The notes below the pieces were generated by a model that was not told the DNA's origin, searched no databases, and saw nothing but the letters and a program-made list of their open reading frames with translations. A stretch of 38,885 nt of DNA from a virus, in the IMG/VR virus record IMGVR_UViG_3300021197_000236, positions 1 to 38,885 of that record, one strand, 5' to 3'. The translations under genes were made by a program, and so were the position numbers. Of this stretch, positions 32,381 to 38,885 are shown one piece after another (within the stretch, counting starts at the first letter, position 1; the number at the start of each line of letters is the position of its first letter).

Positions 32381-32395
32381 CAAATAGATTAAAAT
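32367..32395 (+). promoter_or_regulatory. Sigma-70 promoter of the structured RNA locus
   Basis: TTGACA (32367-32372), 17 bases and TAAAAT (32390-32395) give a near-consensus promoter inside the end of the zinc-finger gene. A second TTGACA follows at 32377 with a weaker -10 downstream. Transcription should begin near 32402, at the start of the non-coding segment. Confidence 0.75.
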
Positions 32396-32401
32396 ATTAC
32401 T

Positions 32402-32656
32402 ATAGATTCAATTAAAGAGATAACCATAATGATTATCACTTTGGTTGAGTCTTAAGTAAGAGTGATTAGAGATACAGTAGCTCAGATAGTGGGGAAGGCG
32501 TAATTAACCAACCTGTTACTATATAAGGAGCGGTCATTAAGTCTGTTCTAGACAAATTCTTAATGGCGTCGTCGTGGGTTCAAGTCCTTCCTGTATCATC
32601 TAATCACTTTTATATGGCTGTTGTGATTTCGAGTCCGTCACAGCAGTCTTTTTTTT
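32402..32656 (+). ncRNA. Structured tRNA-like RNA
   Basis: No gene is visible here, but a promoter stands before it and a terminator closes it, giving a transcript of about 255 bases. The core (32471-32597) follows a tRNA cloverleaf. It has a 7-bp acceptor-like stem GATACAG/CTGTATC, TA at positions 8-9, and a D-like stem GCTC/GAGC with a loop of 44 bases instead of about 8. An anticodon-arm equivalent GTCATTAAG/CTTAATGGC (9 pairs, one wobble) has a 17-base loop. A 6-base variable loop and a T-arm GTGGG-TTCAAGT-CCTTC (one mismatch) complete it. Discriminator A follows and CCA is not encoded. The acceptor stem is extended by AGTGATTAGA/TCTAATCACT with one bulge, 17 pairs in all. No normal anticodon loop is seen, so it is not an ordinary tRNA. 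Confidence 0.6.
32618..32656 (+). terminator. Intrinsic terminator of the structured RNA
   Basis: CTGTTGTGA and TCACAGCAG pair over nine positions (one wobble), extendable by two more pairs, with an 11-base loop, and a run of eight T residues follows. It lies between the tRNA-like RNA and the ssDNA-binding gene. Early read-through into replication genes would need anti-termination, incomplete termination or a separate promoter. Confidence 0.8.
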
Positions 32657-32678
32657 CAGGGCTCCGAGGAAACAAACT

Positions 32679-33089
32679 ATGATAACTAAAGGTATAGCAA
32701 AGTATGTCTATCTAGACAGTACAGAGAAATTTAATGGTGAGGATACCGGTAAGTACACACTTACTGTCGCTGTTAATGACAAAGAAGCCAAAGCACTAGA
32801 GTCAGCAGGTGTTAAGGTCCGCACTATTCAGACAGAGGACGGAGGGTCTTACAAGGCACGCAAGTTCTCCACTAAGTATCCATTGTCTTTTGATATGGTG
32901 AAGATGGCTGAGGATGGCGAATCAATCGGACACGATTTTGGAGCTGAATCAGAAGTACAGGTACTTTGGAAAGCAGGAAACGAACACCCTCAACACGGGG
33001 TCGCAACCTACCTCACTGCAGTTAAAGTATTGAAGCGTACCGAAGGGTACAAATCACAGGATGCTGAGACTAGTGAGTTCTTCGCATAA
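32679..33089 (+). CDS. Single-stranded DNA-binding protein (T7 gp2.5-like)
   Basis: This 136-residue protein has an OB-fold-like strand pattern (GIAKYVYLDSTEKFNGEDTG, KYTLTVAVND, then VRTIQTED). Its acidic tail ends in ETSEFFA; an acidic end with terminal aromatic residues recruits polymerase and helicase in T7 gp2.5. It is shorter than gp2.5 (232). It starts after a GAGGA ribosome site directly downstream of the RNA terminator and overlaps the primase gene by 29 bases. Confidence 0.75.
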   Translation: MITKGIAKYVYLDSTEKFNGEDTGKYTLTVAVNDKEAKALESAGVKVRTIQTEDGGSYKARKFSTKYPLSFDMVKMAEDGESIGHDFGAESEVQVLWKAGNEHPQHGVATYLTAVKVLKRTEGYKSQDAETSEFFA

Positions 33090-34725
33090 CTCCTCTACGT
33101 TTGTAGAACACAAGCCCTGCCCTGCCTGTAGAGATACAGGTGGGGACAGAGCAGGTGATAACCTAGCTATCTATTCTGATGGTCACGGTTATTGTAATGC
33201 CTGTGGTCACTATCAAAAAAGTGTCACCGGTGACAAACATTATGAGGAGGAAACATTTATGCAAACAATAACACCGAGAGGTGTGGCTAATGCGTCAATT
33301 AAGGACAGACGCATATCATCTAACATAACATCTAAGTTTGGTGTCACTGTTAGTTACGACAAGACCGGTCAGATAGAGAAACATTACTATCCATACTACG
33401 ACTCTAACGAGAGCAATAGGCTCCTCGGATATAAAGAGAGAACTGTCGCAACTAAAGAGTTTCAGATTATTGGAACGAACAAAGGCTCAGGACTATTCGG
33501 ACAGAATGCTAACCGCTCCGGTGGTAAGTATCTGACTATCTGTGAAGGCGAAATTGACGCCCTCTCGATTTCAGAAATGTTCGATGGGAAGTGGCAGGTG
33601 GTCTCCCTCAAGAATGGGGCGTCTTCTGCGTCACGAGATATCAAAGACAATCTAGAATACATAGAGTCTTTCGATAATGTAGTGCTTTGTTTCGACCAAG
33701 ACCAAGCCGGGTTCGATGCGGTCAAAGCCTGTCAAGATATTATATCTGTCGGCAAGCTCAAGGTTTGTAAGCTACCTATGAAGGACGCTAGTGATATGCT
33801 AGTGAACGGAAAGGTCAAGGAGTTTACCAATGCTTGGTGGTCTGCTGAGTCTTATACTCCTGCAGGTATCATCAGAGGTAAGGATACTTGGGAACATCTG
33901 CTTAAGGATGAGAACTTACTTACTGTTGACTATCCGTGGCAAGGTCTTAACACTTTGACTTATGGATTCAGAGCGAAAGAGTTAGTAACTATCACCAGTG
34001 GCTCAGGTATGGGCAAGACCAGTGTCGTTAAGGAACTGGAGTCTTACATACTGAACAACACTGAGGACAACCTAGCTATCATTCACTTGGAAGAATCTAT
34101 CGAGCGTACTGTTAAGGGTCTGATGTCTATCGAAGCCAATGCTCCTATCCACATACCTCAGTACGAAAGAGAGCTGAGTGATACGGACAAGAAAGCACTG
34201 TGGCAGAAGTCAGTAGGTGACAAGAACGTATTCTTCTATGACCACTTCGGTAGTATGTCTGAGGACTCACTACTTAATGTGATTAGAACGTATGCTAAAT
34301 CCTATGATTGTCAGTGGATTGTACTGGACCACTTGTCTATCGTAGTCAGTGACCAAGACGGTATAGCTGACGAGCGTAAGGCGATTGATGCCATTATGAC
34401 TAAGCTCCGCAAGATAGTACAGGAGACTGGCGTAGGCTTATTCCTTATATCTCATCTTAGGAGACCTCAAGGCAGGGCTCACGAAGAAGGTGGACAGGTG
34501 AGCTTATCAGAGCTTAGAGGTTCCGCAGCAATTGCTCAGTTGTCTGACATTGTAATAGGCTTAGAGCGTAATCAACAGGACGATGACCCTATCATTCGTA
34601 ACCAAACAACACTACGGGTTATAAAGAATAGGTTCTCAGGTCTGACTGGTCCCGCTTGTAAGCTACAGTATGATAGTGACACCGGAAGATTGACGGAGGT
34701 AGATGATGAACACAGCTTTTTTTGA
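33061..34725 (+). CDS. Primase-helicase (T7 gp4-like)
   Basis: This 554-residue replication protein has an N-terminal zinc finger for primase (Cys20, Cys23, Cys45, Cys48). The TOPRIM motifs are EGEID (Glu162, Glu164) and FDQDQ (Asp212, Asp214). A DnaB-type helicase has GSGMGKTS (Lys319) and a later SELRGSAAIAQLSD. It unwinds DNA and makes primers at the fork with the polymerase and SSB. A GTG at 33073 would start the protein like T7 gp4 (SSSHNSS), so the true start may be there. A strong internal start at 33259 is listed separately. The end overlaps the polymerase gene. Confidence 0.93.
   Translation: MLRLVSSSHNSSTFVEHKPCPACRDTGGDRAGDNLAIYSDGHGYCNACGHYQKSVTGDKHYEEETFMQTITPRGVANASIKDRRISSNITSKFGVTVSYDKTGQIEKHYYPYYDSNESNRLLGYKERTVATKEFQIIGTNKGSGLFGQNANRSGGKYLTICEGEIDALSISEMFDGKWQVVSLKNGASSASRDIKDNLEYIESFDNVVLCFDQDQAGFDAVKACQDIISVGKLKVCKLPMKDASDMLVNGKVKEFTNAWWSAESYTPAGIIRGKDTWEHLLKDENLLTVDYPWQGLNTLTYGFRAKELVTITSGSGMGKTSVVKELESYILNNTEDNLAIIHLEESIERTVKGLMSIEANAPIHIPQYERELSDTDKKALWQKSVGDKNVFFYDHFGSMSEDSLLNVIRTYAKSYDCQWIVLDHLSIVVSDQDGIADERKAIDAIMTKLRKIVQETGVGLFLISHLRRPQGRAHEEGGQVSLSELRGSAAIAQLSDIVIGLERNQQDDDPIIRNQTTLRVIKNRFSGLTGPACKLQYDSDTGRLTEVDDEHSFF
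33222..33235. repeat. TGTCACCGGTGACA palindrome, inside primase-helicase
   Basis: An exact copy at the junction of zinc finger and TOPRIM part, read as K-S-V-T-G-D-K. It ends nine bases before the internal ribosome site. Confidence 0.7.
33244..33261 (+). promoter_or_regulatory. Internal ribosome site and start for a helicase-only form
   Basis: GAGGAGG (33244-33250), eight bases and ATG (33259-33261) form the best ribosome site of the gene, in frame at codon 67, just after the zinc finger. T7 gp4 makes its short 4B helicase from such an internal start (codon 64). The palindrome at 33222-33235 lies nine bases before it. Confidence 0.7.
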
Positions 34726-36481
34726 CATAGAAACTGACGGACTCAACGCTACCAAAGTACATTGCATTTGTGCGATGCTTGATGATGGTGAGTCTACTGT
34801 TTACAATTTTATAGGAGGAGAAGCCAATGGACTTTTTCGAAAATGGTTGGCATCAGAGAATGTCGACACTCTTGTGGGACACAACATTATTAACTTTGAT
34901 GTTCCTGTTCTGCGTAGGATTACTGGGATGGATTGGTCTTTTAATTTACGGGACACTCTCGTACTTTCTAGACTACATAACCCTAGCCTTGATGGTGGGC
35001 ACAGCCTGAGGTCTTGGGGTGAGAGGTTAGGTAACTACAAGGATGACTATCAAGGTGGTTGGGAAGAGTATAGCCACGAGATGTTACAGTATTGTCAGCA
35101 AGATGTACGAGTAACTAGAGCCTTGTATCACCATCTTGTCACCAGTGACAAAGATTCTCCCGCAGTAGAAATAGAACATAAGACTGCTGACATCATAAGA
35201 GAGCAGACCGACAACGGTATGATACTCAATGAGGAGCGTGCTTATGAACTGCTCGCTGAGATGAAGGAGAAGGTACTAGACATAGAGGACGAGGTGCACG
35301 AGAGATTTAAACCTCTGCCTGTGTGGGTAGACTTGCCACATCCCGGTGATAAGACTCACAACAAGGATGGGAGTATATCTAAAAGGTATCAAGCTCAGCT
35401 AGACAAAGGTGCTCACTATGAAGATGATAAGTGGGGATACTATGAGTACCCAGAGTTCAATCTTGGGTCTCGACAACAGATAGCTAAGTATCTACAGCAC
35501 TTCGGTTGGAAGCCTAAATCATTTACTGAGAAGGGCAACCCTATTGTAGATGAGAAGGTACTTAAGACTGTTAAGATACCCGAAGCTCAGTTGATTGTAG
35601 ATTACCTCACTCTGACCAAGCGTATAGCTATGGTAAAGAGTTGGGTAGAAGCTATCAATGAGCATACTGGTCGAGTACACGGTAGGGTAAACCCTTGCGG
35701 TGCTGTGACTGGTAGGATGACACACTCTAAACCTAATTGTGCTCAAGTCCCTGCGACTAAGCACGGTAAAGATGGTAAAATACTATGGGGTTTTGAGGGT
35801 GGCTATGGAGCTGACTGTCGTAATCTATGGACTGTACCTAAAGGGTACAAGTTAGTAGGTTGTGATGCTAGTGGTCTAGAACTTAGAATGTTAGCACACT
35901 ATATGAATGATGATAAGTACACCAATGAGATACTCAACGGTGATATACACAGTGCTAATCAGAAGTCAGCAGGACTACAGACTAGAGACCAAGCCAAGAC
36001 TTTTATCTATGCGTTCCTATACGGAGCAGGAGATGGTAAGATTGGTGAGGTAGCAGGAGGTGGTCCGAAGCGTGGTCGTATACTTAAGAAGAACTTTCTT
36101 GATAATACTCCCGCATTAAAACACTTGCGTAGTAAGGTTGCAGACTCCAGTAAGAAGGGGTGGGTGACAGGACTAGATGGTAGAAAGCTACACATACGCT
36201 CAGAACATTCAGCACTTAATACTCTATTGCAGAGTGCAGGTGCAGTTGTTATGAAGAAAGCGTTGGTGCTACTAGACGAATATGCAAAGCAGTACAAGAT
36301 AGATTATAAGTTTGTACTCAATGTGCACGATGAGTTTCAGTGTGAGGTCAGAGATGACCAAGCTGATTTCTTCGGTGGTCTAGCGGTAGGAGCTATCATC
36401 AAAGCAGGTAAATCTTTTAACTTAAACTGTCCATTGGACGGTGAATATAAGGTAGGTAGAACGTGGCAACAGACACACTAG
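34703..36481 (+). CDS. DNA polymerase, family A (T7 type)
   Basis: This 592-residue polymerase has an N-terminal 3-5-prime exonuclease with FFDIETDGL (Asp8, Glu10), HNIINFDVPVL (Asp66) and YCQQD (Tyr130, Asp134). Polymerase motif A is CDASGLELR (Asp388), motif B is KTFIYAFLYGAG (Tyr436 at the position of T7 Tyr526 and E. coli Phe762) and motif C is NVHDEF (Asp543). All catalytic residues are present. It is shorter than T7 gp5 (704) and replicates the genome with the primase-helicase. It overlaps both neighbours. Confidence 0.95.
   Translation: MMNTAFFDIETDGLNATKVHCICAMLDDGESTVYNFIGGEANGLFRKWLASENVDTLVGHNIINFDVPVLRRITGMDWSFNLRDTLVLSRLHNPSLDGGHSLRSWGERLGNYKDDYQGGWEEYSHEMLQYCQQDVRVTRALYHHLVTSDKDSPAVEIEHKTADIIREQTDNGMILNEERAYELLAEMKEKVLDIEDEVHERFKPLPVWVDLPHPGDKTHNKDGSISKRYQAQLDKGAHYEDDKWGYYEYPEFNLGSRQQIAKYLQHFGWKPKSFTEKGNPIVDEKVLKTVKIPEAQLIVDYLTLTKRIAMVKSWVEAINEHTGRVHGRVNPCGAVTGRMTHSKPNCAQVPATKHGKDGKILWGFEGGYGADCRNLWTVPKGYKLVGCDASGLELRMLAHYMNDDKYTNEILNGDIHSANQKSAGLQTRDQAKTFIYAFLYGAGDGKIGEVAGGGPKRGRILKKNFLDNTPALKHLRSKVADSSKKGWVTGLDGRKLHIRSEHSALNTLLQSAGAVVMKKALVLLDEYAKQYKIDYKFVLNVHDEFQCEVRDDQADFFGGLAVGAIIKAGKSFNLNCPLDGEYKVGRTWQQTH
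35137..35150. repeat. TGTCACCAGTGACA palindrome variant, inside DNA polymerase
   Basis: A one-base variant, identical to the one at 29693, read as L-V-T-S-D-K just after exonuclease motif III of the polymerase, at a domain junction. Confidence 0.65.
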
Positions 36482-37344
36482 TAGACGATATATATCGTAT
36501 GATAGACACCAAAGAAATTCCTGATGGTGTACCTATAGAACAAGTAATCAATGACTTCGGTGAGAATGTCAAACAGATACTTAGAAACAATATCACAGAG
36601 AGCAAGTTCGATAAACGCAAGCTCCGTATGTCTAACATAGGCAAGAAAGATAGACAGTTGTGGTATTCTTACAACGGATACAAGGGTGAGGAGCTTATGC
36701 CACACACTAGAATCAAGTTTCTTTATGGTCATTTAATTGAAGAGATGGTACTAGCACTTACTAAACTTGCCGGTCACGATGTAACACACGAACAGAAGCA
36801 AGTTTCAGTAGAGGGTATCAAAGGTTCTATGGACTGTAAGATTGATGGTGTATTGACTGATGTTAAGTCATCATCACCATATGGTTTCAAGAAATTCAAG
36901 GATGGTTCTCTAATTAATGATGACCCCTTTGGATATGTAGACCAAATCAAAGGCTATGCTCACGCTGAGGGCACAACAGATGTAGGTTGGTTAGTTATGG
37001 ACAAGACCAACGGACACCTAACGTATCTTAAGTATGATATGGCTGATGAATCTCAATGGTACTGGACTAAGTTAAACTTCTTCTCGATAGTAGATAGAAT
37101 CAAAGCTATTAAGAATATAGTTAAGCTAAGCAAACCACCCAAGAGATGCTACGAACCTATCCCGGACGGTAAGTCAGGTAATATGAAGTTACCTGTAGGC
37201 TGTAGTTATTGTGCTTACAAGTATGATTGTTGGGATGGACTCAGGACATTTGTATATGCTAATGGACCGAGGTACTTAGTTGAAGTTGAGAACTTACCTA
37301 ATGTAATAGAGGTAGATAAAGATGGCAACAAAGTTTCGCAGTAA
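36463..37344 (+). CDS. PD-(D/E)XK exonuclease with Cas4-like Cys cluster
   Basis: This 293-residue protein starts at a GTG overlapping the polymerase stop by 19 bases; an ATG at 36499 is the alternative. The nuclease core has LYGHLIEEM (Glu93 or Glu94), GSMDCKIDGV (Asp124, Asp128) and TDVKSSS (Asp133, Lys135). Four Cys near the end (229, 247, 250, 256; CSYCAYKYDC) have the spacing expected for a Cas4/AddB-type iron-sulphur cluster. In this position it serves as the phage exonuclease for host-DNA degradation and recombination. Confidence 0.8.
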   Translation: MATDTLVDDIYRMIDTKEIPDGVPIEQVINDFGENVKQILRNNITESKFDKRKLRMSNIGKKDRQLWYSYNGYKGEELMPHTRIKFLYGHLIEEMVLALTKLAGHDVTHEQKQVSVEGIKGSMDCKIDGVLTDVKSSSPYGFKKFKDGSLINDDPFGYVDQIKGYAHAEGTTDVGWLVMDKTNGHLTYLKYDMADESQWYWTKLNFFSIVDRIKAIKNIVKLSKPPKRCYEPIPDGKSGNMKLPVGCSYCAYKYDCWDGLRTFVYANGPRYLVEVENLPNVIEVDKDGNKVSQ

Positions 37345-37687
37345 GCTAGAGAAAGAATGTGCGGAAGCACTGGGCAGAGAGTGGAAGTATGAGCCTTGTA
37401 GGATTGCCTATACGATACGAAAGAACTACACCCCTGACTTTGTTAAGGGTAAGTATCATATAGAAGTCAAAGGGTTCTTTAGGAGTGGTGACAGACAGAA
37501 GTATAAATCAATTGCTGAGCAGTTAAGTTTTGAAGGTAAAGATTTAATCTTCTTGATGCCACGACCCGATTCCAAAGTAGCCAAGGGTAATAAGATTACT
37601 TATCGACAGTGGTGTGATAAGTATAATATTAAAATATTTTCAACTAAAGAAATTAAGGAGCTTAAGAAGTGGACGAAGATAAAATAA
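37322..37687 (+). CDS. Endonuclease I (Holliday junction resolvase, T7 gp3-like)
   Basis: This 121-residue protein begins in the last 23 bases of the exonuclease gene. The motif WKYEPCRIAYTIRKNYTPDF, then HIEVKGFFRSGDRQKY, matches T7 endonuclease I, with metal ligands Asp39, Glu48 and Lys50 and a likely Glu10. T7 gp3 is 149 residues. It resolves branched replication and recombination intermediates before packaging. Confidence 0.88.
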   Translation: MATKFRSKLEKECAEALGREWKYEPCRIAYTIRKNYTPDFVKGKYHIEVKGFFRSGDRQKYKSIAEQLSFEGKDLIFLMPRPDSKVAKGNKITYRQWCDKYNIKIFSTKEIKELKKWTKIK

Positions 37688-37890
37688 ATCCTAACCATTA
37701 TAAGCAGGGTAATATTGAGGTCATAGACTTTATCTTAGACCAAGATATGGATTACCTAACCGCCTCTATAACTAAATATATCTGCCGATGGCGATTCAAG
37801 AATGGCATAGAGGACTTAAAGAAAGCTCGATGGTTCTTAGATAAACTTATAGAACACGAGGGAGGACAGTATGGCTCTAACTTTAAATGA
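37669..37890 (+). CDS. DUF3310 protein
   Basis: This 73-residue protein starts at a GTG after AAGGAG, inside the end of the endonuclease gene. It has the DUF3310 pattern NPNHYKQGNIEVIDFI, then YLTASITKYICRWRFKNG and EDLKKARWFLDKLI. The family is frequent in phages and is called nucleotide-kinase-like, but its function is not established. Confidence 0.85.
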   Translation: MDEDKINPNHYKQGNIEVIDFILDQDMDYLTASITKYICRWRFKNGIEDLKKARWFLDKLIEHEGGQYGSNFK

Positions 37891-38038
37891 ATTAAAAGAG
37901 CGTATTGTTAATGTAGGACTAGACCCTTGTACTCTGTGTGAGGTATTGGATATAACAACAGAAGATATCTTACACGAGTTCGAGGATAAATTAATGGACA
38001 AGAGAAAGGAGTTTGAAGATGTTGATGATAACGACTGA
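37871..38038 (+). CDS. Small acidic protein (55 aa)
   Basis: This 55-residue frame starts at an ATG after GGAGGACAGT and overlaps the DUF3310 stop by 20 bases. It is acidic and helical (LNELKERIVNVGLDPCTLCE). Its size, ribosome site and overlaps support expression. The function is unknown. Confidence 0.6.
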   Translation: MALTLNELKERIVNVGLDPCTLCEVLDITTEDILHEFEDKLMDKRKEFEDVDDND

Positions 38039-38237
38039 GAACTTTATCCTAATGATGGTAGCAATCTTAGCACTGGGGTCAGTAATGATATGGAGACACG
38101 GAGCTAGATGTTATGACAGAGGGATAACTGATGCGATACTTATGCACAGGAACGGAAGACTTAAATATAACACTTACTTAGATGACGATGGAAAGAAAAT
38201 GGTAAACATCGAAATCGACCCACTGGAGGATGAATGA
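38019..38237 (+). CDS. Small membrane protein (72 aa)
   Basis: This protein is 72 residues from the ATG at 38019, which has AAAGGAG upstream; the open frame begins two codons earlier with a TTG. An N-terminal membrane segment (NFILMMVAILALGSVMIW) is followed by a soluble acidic tail of 45 residues. The stop overlaps the nrdJ start (ATGA). The function is unknown. Confidence 0.6.
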   Translation: MLMITTENFILMMVAILALGSVMIWRHGARCYDRGITDAILMHRNGRLKYNTYLDDDGKKMVNIEIDPLEDE

Positions 38238-38885
38238 ATCAATTACCAAACGATTACCAAAACTTCATTGCACTTAGCAGGTACGCACGATGGCTACCTG
38301 AGAAGAAACGCAGAGAGACTTGGAAAGAAACTGTAGCTAGATACTTTGACTTTATGGAGGAGCATCTAAAAGAAAATACAAACCAAGAGTTAGTACCTAA
38401 GACTAGGAAAATACTTGAGGAAGCAGTATGTAACTTAGAAGTTATGCCTAGTATGAGAGCATTGATGACCGCAGGTCCGGCTCTTGCTAAGAATAATATA
38501 GCAGGGTACAACTGTGCCTACCTTAGTGTAGACCATCCTAAAGCATTTGATGAGTGTCTATTTATATTGATGCACGGTACTGGTGTAGGGTTTAGTGTTG
38601 AGAGACAACACATAAGCAAGCTACCTGATGTACCTGAAACTATGGTAGATGTAGAGGATGTGATTGTCGTACAAGATAGTAAAGAGGGATGGCAGTCTGC
38701 GTTCCGTAAACTTATCACTTACTTGTATGATGGTGAGATGCCTAAGTGGGACTTCTCTAAGGTTAGACCTAAGGGTGCTAGGCTTGCTACCTTTGGTGGT
38801 AGAGCCAGTGGTCCTGAGCCTCTACTTGATTTGTTTAACTTCTCTACTAACATATTTAAAGAAGCAGGTGGGCGTAAGCTGACTA
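38234..38885 (+). CDS. nrdJ: Class II ribonucleotide reductase, N-terminal part
   Basis: The first 217 codons of the reductase start at an ATG overlapping the preceding stop. The segment MPSMRALMTAGPAL and then GYNCAYLSVD (Cys94, the first active-site Cys) is typical of class II enzymes, as is HGTGVGFSVERQ. It runs to the window edge without a stop and continues in frame at base 1. The final GRKLT and the first residues of the other part (SYECHRMMCK) join as expected for the family. The enzyme supplies deoxynucleotides for the replication genes just upstream. Confidence 0.93.
   Translation, partial: MNQLPNDYQNFIALSRYARWLPEKKRRETWKETVARYFDFMEEHLKENTNQELVPKTRKILEEAVCNLEVMPSMRALMTAGPALAKNNIAGYNCAYLSVDHPKAFDECLFILMHGTGVGFSVERQHISKLPDVPETMVDVEDVIVVQDSKEGWQSAFRKLITYLYDGEMPKWDFSKVRPKGARLATFGGRASGPEPLLDLFNFSTNIFKEAGGRKLT

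Noticed and set aside
32621-32643. A second T-arm-like motif (TTCGAGTCC) suggesting another tRNA
   Set aside because: It forms the loop of the intrinsic terminator; no acceptor, D or anticodon arm surrounds it.
1-38885. Prophage or temperate phage hypothesis
   Set aside because: No integrase, excisionase, repressor, attachment core or bacterial flanking gene is visible, and both ends fall within the same phage gene.

Overview
The window reads as one complete tailed-phage genome of about 38.9 kb. A class II ribonucleotide reductase gene runs off the right edge and resumes in the same frame at the left edge, giving an unbroken 655-residue protein. The molecule is therefore circular, circularly permuted or terminally redundant in the assembly, and the ends are an arbitrary cut. 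The AT-rich composition and the gene set suggest a short-tailed (podovirus-like) lytic phage, probably of a marine Gram-negative host. The set comprises T7-type replication genes, nrdJ, a T7-like tail tube and nozzle, and a DUF5681 terminase small subunit. I see no integrase, no lysogeny repressor and no phage RNA polymerase. The host inference rests on gene content only.

Two opposed transcription arms diverge from a 534-bp intergenic region at 28.54-29.07 kb and converge at 2.4 kb. The leftward arm (28.5 to 2.4 kb) carries virion genes: small and large terminase, portal, scaffold, major capsid protein, a 1251-residue tail fibre with about 51 copies of a 17-residue repeat, a block of exported proteins, holin-like membrane proteins, tail tube and nozzle proteins, a collar-domain fibre and large internal (ejection) proteins. 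It ends at an intrinsic terminator lying inside the opposing gene.

The rightward arm (29.0 kb, through the right edge, to 2.4 kb) begins with small early genes. It continues with a structured tRNA-like RNA that has its own promoter and terminator, then ssDNA-binding protein, primase-helicase, DNA polymerase, Cas4-like exonuclease, endonuclease I, DUF3310 protein and nrdJ. It ends in small membrane proteins and a possible nuclease. These genes supply the replication machinery and convert ribonucleotides to deoxynucleotides.

Three things stand out. The first is a 14-bp palindrome (TGTCACCRGTGACA) present eight times, including once in each of the first three rightward intergenic gaps. The second is a roughly 250-nt RNA locus whose core folds as a cloverleaf with an enlarged D loop and a 17-bp closing stem. 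The third is a run of five signal-peptide proteins in the virion arm, two of which resemble a pilin-like subunit and a pilus-chaperone-like domain.
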